NCBI RefSeq assembly: GCF_040954835.1
Contig: NC_090723.1
Location: forward strand, 568,001 to 632,000
Direction of reading: 5' to 3'
Source of the DNA: Lepisosteus oculatus
Lineage: Eukaryota > Chordata > Actinopteri > Semionotiformes > Lepisosteidae
DNA length: 64,000 bases
Shown here one piece after another: positions 23,921 through 34,800 of the stretch. A program made the translations under genes and the position numbers. The notes under the pieces were generated by a model, which searched no databases, had not been told where the DNA came from, and saw only the letters and a list, made by a program, of their open reading frames with translations. Position 1 is the first letter of the stretch. Each line of letters begins with the position of its first letter.

Positions 23921-24198
23921 AGGGTGGTGCTCTGGCTGTGTGGCTCAGGATCTGTGCCTGTGGCTGGAAGGTTGCCAGATTGCATCCCGCGGCCGGCAGG
24001 GGAATCCTACCCTATTGGGCCCCTGAGCAGGGCCCTTAACCCCAACTGCTCCAGGGGTGCTGTATAAATGGCTGACCCTGCGCTCTGACTCCAAGCTTCT
24101 CTCCCTGTCTGTGTCTCATGGAGAGCAAGTTGGGGTATGTGAAAAGACAAAGTCCTAATGCAGGAAATTGAGTATGGCCAATAAAGTGATCTGATCTT
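23921..24198 (+). mobile_element. tRNA-type SINE
   Basis: A tRNA-like head (GGTGGTGCTCTGGCTGTGTG, then a degraded box B region, GGTTGCCAGATTGCATCCC) is followed by GGGCCCCTGAGCAGGGCCCT, a motif common in fish tRNA-SINEs, and a tail ending ATGGCCAATAAAGTGATCTG. It lies about 100 bases beyond the candidate gjc1 polyadenylation signal. Confidence 0.7.
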
Positions 24199-24584
24199 CA
24201 ATAAGGAAATCGCCTCTTTCCTCACCTCTCACATTTCATGCTAATTCAGATTCTAGACCACAGCTTTCTTCACCACTTTCGCAACTTTCATACAGAATTT
24301 ATCATTAGGAGAATTTAATGTCATTATTAGAGAAGCGCTGGGATTTCTATGAAGAACTACTCTCCTATTTTATATTAACAATTGAGATTCTGGTGTGATT
24401 ATTGAGCTAGTTGGGGGATGAAATTCAAAAAGACTGGGAAAAGACCTAGTGACATTCATTAAGAGGTGCATAAAAAGACAAAGACAGGTGTTTATGTTGA
24501 ATAATCATTTGAATCTTCTAGTGAATGTGAAAAAACAATACTGTATAAAGGTACAGCTGGTGTTGGCTATATAGATGGAAAACA

Positions 24585-24695
24585 GCATAATTTAAATTAA
24601 TGAAATGTTAAAATTGGATAATGCCCAGGTAAGATCTCATTTAGAATGTTGCACAGAATGCAGTGAATGTTGTGTACAATTACATTATTTTTTAA
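24585..24695 (+). mobile_element. Short CR1-like LINE fragment, sense
   Basis: About 100 bases (AGATCTCATTTAGAATGTTG, then TGTTGTGTACAATTA) match the LVRPHLEYCVQ-coding part of CR1-type LINEs. It is flanked by ordinary AT-rich DNA. Confidence 0.45.
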
Positions 24696-25667
24696 ATATC
24701 TGAGGCTTTCATCCAAAGCTTTTGTCATTGTCCTGTGTTTTTGACTGGATAGTGTTTCCTGCAGACAACTGCTATAAAGATGGGTGACTTTAAAAATAAA
24801 ACCAGGTCTGTGTGGTTAATTTAGCTAAAGGCGAAAACACTGGACGTTAGCGGCATCTGTCTAACTCTCTTCCAGAGCCTCTCCGTGCGATTCGTTGACA
24901 TTGAATATTAACCTCACCGAGCTTGAAGGTCTGAGAAGGGTAGGAAGGCAGCCTACAGAAACAAGGCTAGACACGGAGACCGGGAGGCCCGGGGGCTTTG
25001 TGACACAAAAACTGATCTGAGGGGCGGCAGGGAAAACCAGTCAGCGGAAGGAAAAGCCCAGCTAAACACAAGCGTGACCCTTAACCGCGTCGGCCTGAGC
25101 AGCATCCCATCAGGCACATGCTCTGTGTGCTCACTGGATCGCTGGAAACTAGGGCGCGCTGTACGAGTAATAAGACATTTTATTTATACTGTAGTGCACT
25201 TTTCATAGGTCAGTCTCAATGTGCACTATACAATTAAATACATGCGACCCAAGTAATAAACAGGATAGGATACAGGATAACATCAGACAACACAAAGCAG
25301 AGAGCAATACAAGTAATACAAGATATCTCAAGCAAACAGGCAGAGAGCTCAAGGCTTTCCTGTGCAGATCTGGCTGGGTGGTCAGTGGCCCTGGGACGCA
25401 GTGTCTTCTCTTCGAGCTGAGGAGAACAACATCTACGAGCCGTTTAAGATCTTTCCATCTAGCGGAAGAGGGTTTACACTAAACGTTTATCTGCGAAGTA
25501 CTGTACGTTTTGTTGATAAGTGTTAGCCTGCTTAGTACATGAAATAACGATTATGTTAAAATCAAGGATGTAGTTAAGGTCGAATCTGTTAGGATTTAAA
25601 TGGGGATTTGGTTGCCTAAAAGTACATGCACTGTTCGGGAGCGAGGACTGCGGGCTGACGGGCGCTG

Positions 25668-25713
25668 GGAGCAGAGGACACCCCGCCGGGAGCAGAGGAC
25701 ACCCCGCCGGGAC
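25668..25713 (+). repeat. Two-copy GC-rich tandem repeat
   Basis: GGGAGCAGAGGACACCCCGCC is present twice head to tail within a GC-rich block. Confidence 0.7.
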
Positions 25714-26969
25714 ACTCGCAGGTCGCTGGACAGCTAATGAGCCGGCGCGCAGAGCGAGACTGCTGTTCGCTTTCGTTTTCACAGAAACGCTTGGATGAGT
25801 TTCTCCTTTTCTCTTCGAGCACTTCGAGCACATTTGACACAATTAGGGTGTCTAATCTCAAGGAAAAGGGTTTCAGCGTCCCGATAATGGGAGCTCTCCG
25901 TGTATTCATGCATTTCATTCGAGAGAGGCGAGTGCACGTCCGCTGCCCGCCCGCAGCACAGTTAAACAAGCCGAGCCAGGCCAGCTGTCACCGAGTCCTG
26001 TCAGGATGCTTAATTGAAGCTCCCCTGGAGGGAAAGACAGTTTCACAGCCACACAGAGGTGAATGAAGTTGTTTTCCGGAACATGTTTAAACTCGTCTAC
26101 AGTTGCACGAGATTTAGTGGTATTTTTGCAGCGCGGCGGCGCGGTTTACTCTAATGCTTTTTTGTGTCCCTGGACTTACAAATTCCCCGACATCAAAAAA
26201 AGATGTAAACTAAAAACGGAGATCAGAGCGTAAAAATACAAATTTCTAGTAAAATCATTGCAAATAGCTTTGCATTATATAAAGTCACTATAGATGTATG
26301 TTACCGTGTTATTTTATACCTGCGTGTGTTTGAAACGTTAATGTAAATTTTACAGCCTCTCTGTGTCTAGAGCGGGTACAGCCTTGTCACCCTCCTGCCA
26401 CTGACTGGGACAGACCGGGGGGAGAGAGCTGAATCCATCTCGGGGTGTGTGTGTGGGTCGCGTCCTACTGCTTGACACTGCTGCTTGCTAAAACCATCAT
26501 TTCCTTCTGATGTTTAAATCTGAAATGGATTATTTAACCCCTTGGTTTTTTGCGCTACAGTGGCTTGGCTAGGAAATCACTGTCGATGAGAAACATTTCT
26601 CAATTTTTTCATCTGGAAAAATGTCAGGCTGAATGAAAGAACTGTTTGAGAAAACCAAATGTCCAAGGAAAATGTTCTTTTATACTAAAAGGTATTATCA
26701 GGAAAATAATCTACTTCTTTTTAGTAGAAGGGGGCACAGATATTCTATTGACCAGTTAAAGTAATTGTGCCGATTGTTATCAGCTTCTCATCCCCAGGGC
26801 TGTGCCCAGAGGGTCTGCTGTGTGCGGTCTGTCTGAGAACTCGTACAGTATGAGCTGTACCACTGAGACACATTCTTTGCAGCCGTCTGTCTGGTGCGAT
26901 TCTGGACTTACATGCATGTGCCTGTTCACTGCCTTCTTTGCCCTGGATGCCAAAGACGATCTCTGCTCA

Positions 26970-27540
26970 TCCCCATATCACCCTGCAACTCACAACTGGC
27001 ATCCACTGAAGCTAAGCGGGTGTGAGCCTGGTCAGTACCTGGATGGGAGACCTCCTGGGAAAAACTAAGGTTGCTGCTGGAAGAGGCGTTAGTGGGGCCA
27101 GCAGGGGGCGCTCACCCTGCGGCTCATGTGGGTCCTAATGCCCCAGTATAGTGACGGGGACACTGTACTGTAAACAGGTGCCGTCCTTCGGATGAGATGT
27201 AAAACCGAGGTCCTGACTCTCTGTGGTCATTAAAAATCCCAGGGTGTTTCTCAAAAAGAGTAGGGGTGTAACCCTGGTGTCCTGGCCAAATTTCCCCATT
27301 GGCCTTTATCAATCATGGCCTCCTAATAATCCCCATCTATGAATTGGCTTCATAACTCTGCTCTCCTCCCCACTGAGAGCTGGTGTGTGGTGAGTGTTCT
27401 GGCGCACTATGGCTGCTGCGCATCATCCAGGTGGGGCTGCACACTGGTGGTGGTGGAGGGGATCCCCATGACCTGTAAAGCGCTTTGAGTGGAGTGTCCA
27501 GAAAAAGCGCTATATAAGTGTAAGCAATTATTATTATTAT
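26970..27540 (+). mobile_element. Near-full-length 5S rRNA-derived SINE
   Basis: The first about 110 bases resemble vertebrate 5S rRNA: CCATATCACCCTG, then GAAGCTAAGCGGG (box A), then GAGCCTGGTCAGTACCTGGA and TGGGAGACC (intermediate element and box C). A body of about 400 bases follows, then the GCGCTTTGAGTGGAGTGT and GCGCTATATAAG tail and (TTA)n. The class corresponds to SINE3-type elements known from fish. It ends just upstream of the dbf4b CpG block. Confidence 0.85.
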
Positions 27541-27589
27541 TATCCCACAGGCGTGTCACAACGGGGGTGTCACTTACAACTGGTATCCA

Positions 27590-27836
27590 CTCCATCGATG
27601 GCCCCCCTTCTTGCAAGAAATGCGACCTCCGCCGCTCGGCGTGTCCCCGCCGCCGCGCCGTACCGCCGCGGAGGCCGAGTCTTTGTTGGTCGGCGCGCTG
27701 GCCGGACTTTCAAACTCCCGGCTGGGGAGCGAGTGTTTGGGAAGCCTTGGGAACAAGGAGGGGAGAGTCCCTGAATCACGAAACAAAGCATCTTTCCTGC
27801 ACATATAAACAAGGAGTTGGACACCTTAAGGAACCG
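27590..27836 (+). promoter_or_regulatory. CpG-rich putative dbf4b promoter and non-coding first exon
   Basis: A short, very CpG-dense block (about 27,620-27,730) is followed by a strong splice donor, GAACCG then GTGAGT, at 27,837. This is the expected position for a non-coding first exon spliced to the acceptor at 28,739. No TATA box is evident. A 5S-headed SINE ends about 50 bases upstream. The exon assignment is inference from CpG content, donor quality and position. Confidence 0.5.
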
Positions 27837-28398
27837 GTGAGTTGGAAGCGTTTTAAATGATTTCCAGCGGCGTAACTCACTTGCGCGAAGAGCTCGGCTG
27901 TTCAGCCGTTGGTTTACTGGGGCAGTGTTTGTATGTAACGAACGAGCTGTTTTTACTTGAGTTTTCGGCCTTTTCACTTTGGAGAACGTGTTGTCACTGG
28001 TATATGAAATAATTTTCAAAAATGGAAAATGAGCTTAGCTTTCTTAATTGAAAGGCAAGCTATCGTCTGCCCGGATAGCGGTGGCGTTATTTTGGAGAGA
28101 GATATGATTTTTAATTGCTCCATTTCGCTTATTTAGTAGCCCGGGGCGGTGAGAGGTTCATGCTGAGTGCCGAGATTCATATTTCTAAAAGGATATTTGT
28201 ATAACGAATGGAAAATGTTACTGTTTTGTTTGGCTTGGCAGATGGAGGCCATGTTTGTGTGTTTTTGAATCTGATTAGATCTTTCGGAAGGACTGTTTTT
28301 GTGGCCGTTGTGATTATACTGTAAGTGGTATTAAGACTGTTGGTAAAACCGATTTTCTTCAGCCCTGTGATATTTTTACTTTCTATTGATGAGAGTTT

Positions 28399-28448
28399 AG
28401 ATAGATAGATAATACTTTATTAATAGATAGATAGATAATACTTTACTT
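28399..28448 (+). repeat. GATA microsatellite, duplicated block
   Basis: AGATAGATAGATAATACTTT occurs twice within 50 bases, separated by ATTAAT. This lies in the putative first intron of dbf4b. Confidence 0.8.
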
Positions 28449-28587
28449 GGTTACAGTGTCGGTGGTGTCGAGACCTGCAGGTGTCTGGACTTTAAGGTCT
28501 CTTAATAATAATTATGCAGGCGCTCCGGTTTCCTCCTGCAGTCCGAAGACACGCCGCAACCGGGATCACTCATTGGCGCGCTTGAGT

Positions 28588-28708
28588 GTCTGTGTGCAGC
28601 GGGGGTCCTGGCCGTCACTCTGGGGGTGTGTTGCAGTGAAGGGGCTTGTCTGTGTGCAGCGGGGGTCCTGGCCGTCACTCTGGGGGTGTGTTGCACTGGT
28701 TGTCCCCA
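28588..28708 (+). repeat. Exact 60-bp tandem duplication plus partial third copy
   Basis: A unit beginning GTCTGTGTGCAGCGGGGG is repeated with a 60-base period (starts about 28,588 and 28,648). A partial third copy (GTGAAGGGGCTTGTCTGTG, about 28,712) leads into the real dbf4b acceptor. Each copy contains a CTGTGTGCAG acceptor-like sequence. Confidence 0.85.
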
Positions 28709-28739
28709 GCAGTGAAGGGGCTTGTCTGTGATGCTGCAG

Positions 28740-28873
28740 GGCTGGCGATGCAGTGGCTGGACGAGGAGCTCTCTCCTGGGAGCCAGCCCCTGGCCGGGAA
28801 GACCTTCTACCTGGACGGCCTGAAGAGCAAGCACGCCGCCCTGCTGGTGGAGGCCATCGGACGACTGGGAGGG
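28740..28873 (+). CDS. dbf4b: dbf4b first coding exon
   Basis: The acceptor is GATGCTGCAG (AG at 28,738-28,739). The start ATG is at 28,748, and the exon ends after the RLGG codons at a rather weak donor, GTACGG. It encodes the first half of motif N, including the KTFYLDG block that matches the human KSFYLDL segment. End phase is 0. Confidence 0.85.
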
Positions 28874-31800
28874 GTACGGCGCAGTCGAGTAAACCCTGCC
28901 TGGCTCGTTTAGAGCACCGAGGTGGGGCTGATCCCCCAGCAGCTCCTGCATGGTGAACCTGTGGGCTTGACCGCAGGGCACAGGCTGCGTGTGCATCAGC
29001 GTCACTGTAATGTTGTTACTGTGTATATATTAGAGAAAAAAGCAGAGGCTACCCAAGTCGATTGCCGGCCATGTAAAACCAGCTCACATTTTCCCATCTA
29101 GTTCCGTATTCGTTACAGGTGGTTTCGTCAACCACAGGGGCATCCAGAAACCTCACTCGCGGGTCAGACGTGGGAAGGTATACTTGGGCCTCGCAGGTTA
29201 CTTTAAACTGGTGTTTTTCTGCAGGTCCCAGCGGTGACGGTAAGCTGGGAAGTGGCCCAGCCTCCAAAGCAGCTGAGCTCCTCACCTGAACCAACAGGTT
29301 CCATTAGAACTTGAAGATGGGAGAGTCTGAGTTTAAGGCGACGGTTAAAAGCCCGCCTCTCTGCGTGTTTCGGGAGTCCCCATGCTGATCCTGCCTTCTG
29401 ACAGGAGCTGTGGCACTGTCGTGTGGCACCCTGAGGGCCCAGCGGTTTCCATAGCGACTCTGCTGGGGCTCCTCAAGCAGGCCTGCTCATGGCTCCTGCT
29501 CATGTCTGTTCTTATGTTCCAGAAAGTCGAGAGCTTCCTCAGTAAGGATGTCAGTTTCGTGCTGTCGGGCAGCAGGGAGGCGCGAGGGGACTGTGGCTCC
29601 CAGCCTGCAGCGGGAACGGCAGCGGCCTGCTCCAAGAACCCCGCACGCAGGAGAGAGGGGCGGGCGCGGGGCAGCCAGCGCTCTGTGGACAGCGAGGTAA
29701 GGCATGGCCGCTCGCACTGTCTTCAGAGTCCCTGCAGGAGACAAATGCCCGCGCTGCACGGCGGAGAGCTGCCAGTTCTGCTGCGTGTGAAGTGGTTTCA
29801 GTGTCTGTTACCCACCTGCAGGGAAACTGGGGGATAGGCAGCATTCAACACTCCCAGAAGTCCACGCGACAATAAGGGTGTCGTTGTGTAGAATGATACT
29901 GTAAATTGAGTTCAGGTTTGGCCACTCACACCCGAGGTGAGATTTACACAACGTGAAGGACAGTACGTCTTCTAAGCAGTAAAAATAGTCTGTGGAAGTT
30001 AAATAGTTGTCTTTTTTTTGTATGCTTTCTGTGTGTTTTTTATGTAATACAACCAAGGTTAGACAGACGATGAGGAACTGGCACAGTAGATGTAATGGAA
30101 CTGCCATCAAAGCCTGAACATGGAATAAAGTAACAGACTGGCAGTGAGCCCTAATTACCTACCGCGTTAGTGGTGCTAACTGTGCGCTTCCATTGGCAAA
30201 CACCCATTCCCTCACAGGGCTGAGTCCTAGTGCTGCAGCTGTCTCACAGGGCCTCTGTGAGGGACACTGTGTGAGGCGTGATGTGCATGAGGGAGACTGG
30301 CTGTCTGCTCCGCCTGACTGTTGCTGTCCTTGCAGGTCTGTGGCAGCCGAGGAAAGGTGTTACTGGGGAAGGTGATCCGGAACAGTGTGAGTACAGGGGC
30401 CCACGGACGTGACTTCTGTGCATCTGTATCTGGAATTACAGTGATATAAAGTGATCCCAAAACGACCTGTCCATGCATTCTTTACCTTCATGCAGAAATT
30501 ATAGTGATCCTGCACAGTTTAATCTCTAGTTTGGGTAAACCAGTATAACGTTGTCAGGTTTGTGTTGAGAAATCCCATAGCACTCTTGCGTCGTCTTCTG
30601 CAAAAATAGCAGGTGCATTACTTAAACCATCAGAAATTAGCAGGAAGTGTGATAGCATAACATAAAATTCTAAAGCTTGATCAAAACTACTCCTGCAAAA
30701 AAATCTGTAGTTTTTTCTTCTTTTGTGAGAAGATCTGTGGTTTTTCCTGACACCCTGCACAGCTCAGTAGGTATTTAGGGAATGTGCCAACATGGGCTGA
30801 GAGCCTGGTGGCCTGTGATTTAACATCATCCTGTGTCTCTCGCTGTGATTCCTTCTTCCCACACAAGTGTCAAATGTACGTCGGACAGTATGTGTCCGTT
30901 GGGGTGTAGAAACTCAGCTCTGTAAGTTATTGCACTGAGATGTAAAGATGTCTGCATCTGTCCTGTTCACTCAGTAACAACAGTGTCTGGATAATAAGGC
31001 TCCAGCATGGTGATGGACACACGGGCTGACTGGCTTCTCTCTCTGCAGGAGGAGCACAGCGAGGGCAGCAGTGTGCTGGCCCAAGCCCGCTCATGGGCCA
31101 TCAAGATTCTGCACGTCGACGGTATCCTTCATGACATCTCTGTTGGTGTTCTTTTCAGAACCTCACTTTAAATTGACCTTGGCTGCTTCCCCTTGGAGTT
31201 TAATCATTTACATCGGGTATTACCATTCCATGTTCACTCTTAGGTCCTTCAGAGATGATAGGTTCAATCTTTCTTTATCTGGGCCTAGACTTCGGGTGGT
31301 CTGGATTTAAATAAATGCAGAGTTCCCAAGGTATTTTTAAAACGAACAATTAAGCAGAGACTCGGAAAACTGGTTCAGTTGTACTAGTTAAACATGACTG
31401 ATCCAATGAAATCACTCAAGCACACGACTAGCTTGTGTACATCTTGGAGAGCCCTGATTCAGGGACTCGCCAGTATTGGTTGTCAGCTGGTGTCCTAGAC
31501 AGCAACACACTTGCATCTGTCACTGCCTGGACCCCTAGAGAGCCACATTTGACAGGACAGATCCTTCCTGCTTCTTCCCTGGTCTTATTGCAGTGATGTA
31601 GACTGCCCACTTGGTGGCAGCATAGGGCCATCTCACAGTGACGACGCGTATCCAGGCTATGTAGCACACCCCTTCCATAGCTCTCTCTTCTGGACCCATC
31701 GTACAGCTTGATCGCTATATTGGATTTGCTGATCAATAAAGTAATTAAAATGCTGCTGTTTGAATTTTGCATTCCAGGGGATTGGAAGGACCTCAAGCTG

Positions 31801-34800
31801 AGTAGCCTGGTGTTGGGTTCGCAGTTAAACAGCGTATTGAAAAATTAAAATCGTCCTCAGTACTTTGAGAAATTCCCCATAAACGTTACTGAATACCGCA
31901 CTATAATGTCAAACTTGGGGCTCTGCTTGAAAAAGTTGCTAACATTTTTGCAATCTCTTAAAACACAGACTCCATGTCTGTGCCTTAACTTTGTGTTTCC
32001 AGACTTTTTGGCCTACGTTGAGCAGGGCCGTGCGGGGAGCTTTCAGTTCAGGAAGGGGAAGCCGGAGGTAGGCTGTGGTGGCCAGGCGTGGTGAATGAGC
32101 TGTGGGGCAGGTGTTGGGTGAGCTTTGAGTCAGGAGGGATGCTGGGTTAGGAGGGAGATCAGGATATAAAATCGGACCTGGAGTCCTTCAAGCCTTCCAG
32201 GTACATTTCCATGGGGAATTCATTTACAAATTATTTAAATTTTTACTGTGGTAATTAGTTTGACTCTGTAACTAAAATTAGCTTCAGAATGAAAAAGCAC
32301 GTCGAATTGAGCTTTGTGTTTTTTAGAGAGACTGGTTTTCCATTCTTAAGCAGGTGATCTTCCAACAAGGCATACTTGGACTGGATCATACGTTAGACTC
32401 GCTCAACTTGTGCGTTTTGTTTGAAAGACTCGTTTCAGTTCTCTGTGATGGAAACCAGTTGTTAACTGACAGATGGCTTAAACTGTTTAATCAGCCCTGA
32501 TCTAGTTACAATGAAAGCTCTCATTTTGATGGAAAGAGATACAATTTCAGCTATAACAATGGTTATATTTGCTGTGTTGTGCTGATCTTTGTGGGTCTTG
32601 TCAAGTTGACCTTTCCGAAGATGTTTGAATGATGAAAGAATCCATCTAAGGAGGAACAAAATCACAGCTTTCTGCTGGAGAAATGAAGACGGTACAGAGC
32701 TCCTTTTACCTCCACAAAACCAAGCTGTGCTCTGTACCCAGCTGCTGGGGAGGGATTCTTTCAGACCCGGCGTCTGGACGGCCCAGAGCAGGACCGCAGG
32801 GTTCCATAGCAGCTGAGCCAACAGGTTCCGACAAACCCTGAAGATGGGAGAGTCTGAGTCACTTAAACGCAGTGGTGAAAGGGCAGCCTCCCTATGTGTT
32901 TAGGAAGTGCAAATAAACAGCTGAAATTAAAGCTTGTTTTAGTGGTTTGGCTAGTTAGGTTCTGGGACCCTGGTCTGCCCAGCCTGTAATGGTGCTTCTT
33001 CTCCTCTTACAGAAGACTGTGGCGCCAGGCCCTGCCGGCCGTGTCATCAAAGGTCAGACTCGCCAGCGCTTCCCGGGAATTTGATCGTGAGCCAGACAGG
33101 AACATTTCGATTGTTTTCTTTCCAGAATGTTTAAGTTGGAATTTGTCTTTATTGTCACTGCCTACTTTTTACTTTCAGAGAGTTTATTTAGAAAGCAATG
33201 ACTTGCATTTATGAACTTGGAAGTCCTTAGAGGTTTTACAGTCTTTTATGTATATACAGTTGTTTTGTTATTGCAGTGAACTAAAATCAAAATACTGAAA
33301 GGTTTCCAACAGGCCATAACCCAGACCGTGGTCAGGACTGTGAAGAAACTGCAGGCAGTTTTTGATTATTTTTTTCTTCTGGAACAGCTGGAAGGCTCAA
33401 GCAGCCCTTTGTGAAAGTCGAGGACTCCAGCAGGTGAGTGGTCCATGGGGGAGGTAGGGCAGATGGAGCTCAGTCTCCAATCGCCCGGGTATAGTGTCCC
33501 CCTAGCTGGAGAGGGTCACCAGCCAGCAGCGCCTGGGAATCCCACAGATAGAGACCTTCCCAGCCTCATTCTCACTGACGCGTTTAGCAGGCTGGTGTCA
33601 GTAAAACTGCAGGTGCAAAGCAGCTGCCCTTCAGTCACTGAGAAGTGTGAAATTGTAAGGGGATAACTCAACAGATCTCGCAGTGAAGTGGTTTCTCTGC
33701 ACTCAGGTTTGTGTGTCAGGGAGAAGGAGAAAAGCTGTCGCAAACTTTAACACTTGCAAGGGTTAGAGAAACATTTCAGTGAAGACAAAAGCCTTCACTG
33801 TTCAAAGCTCTTTTGTCGGTGAATGACAGTGTCACAGTTCACGTGCTGTGTGCTGTTTTGATCATCATTCTGTTTCTACATGGTGTTTTCTGCACAACCT
33901 ACGCAGAACAATGCGTTGTTGCATCAGGAATGAAATGGCCTTTATATTCATCAGGAGTTGACCGGGTGTTTGTCTGAGGTTTGTGGGTTTGTCTTCCTGG
34001 GACGGGAGTAGGATTCCAGTAAACTCCAGCTGACCCTCCTCCTGAAAGAAATCCATCCCCCTGGGTGTAACCAGACTCAAGAACCTGAAATTGGCCAGCA
34101 GCTGGTATTAAGCTTTAATCAGCACGCGGGCATGGGGAGGCGGGCGTGGTGGGGGAGCCCGCCTGTAGAGGCCTGCTGGGAGGAAAGCGACGCTCCCGTT
34201 GCAGCGCACCTGCCACCTGTCAGAGCAGTTTGTAAATTGCATCTTTTTTTAATGAAGGGCTGTGGATCGGGGCCAGGCAGGCTGCTGGCTGTGTGGGGGT
34301 GCCCGTCGCCCTGCCTCCCTGCAGCTGTTCCAGACGATAGACCAGCGGGGTTGTGGGGCGACGGCTGAGGCCCTTCCTCACATCAGAGAAGAAGGGTTTG
34401 GCTCCAGAAAGCCCCCTTCCAGAAGAGGTTTCCATTCCCACCAGCTCTTTTGTTTGAAGTCAGTTAGGCTGCCTTAGTGAATGAAGCACCTGCAAGACAA
34501 TATTCCACTGTCTGCAATGCTGCCCAAAAGCCAAAGGCTAAAGAAATAAAACTCAAGCCATCTCTGCCCTTGAGAAATTCTATTCTGTAGTCGGTCTGCC
34601 AGCCCTGGTGCCAGAGTGCCTGCAGGATTTCAGGTTCTTGAAAACTGAAGCAACATGACAGAGGCCCGATGCCATTTATTGACTTATTAGTCCTTGTTCC
34701 ACCTGTTTTAGGTCTTTAGTTCTTGAACTTTGAATTCCCTATGAGACCTGTTTGGCTGTAGCTGTCCAGGGCAGCTCTGAGCAGCTTCATTGAAAGATTT

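Larger units (their letters stand above)
24199..26969 (+). other. Intergenic, with a GC-rich block at 25.6-26.2 kb
   Basis: It contains a small CR1-like fragment and a GC/CpG-enriched region (about 25,620-26,140) with a two-copy tandem repeat. Frames of just over 100 codons occur there on both strands, but none shows a domain. Confidence 0.55.
27837..28739 (+). other. Putative dbf4b intron 1
   Basis: It runs from the strong donor at 27,837 to the acceptor at 28,739. It contains the GATA repeat and the 60-base duplication. Confidence 0.45.

Noticed and set aside
26970..27080. 5S ribosomal RNA gene
   Set aside because: Only the internal control region is similar to 5S. The sequence continues into a SINE body and tail, and other copies share it, so it is a retroposon head.
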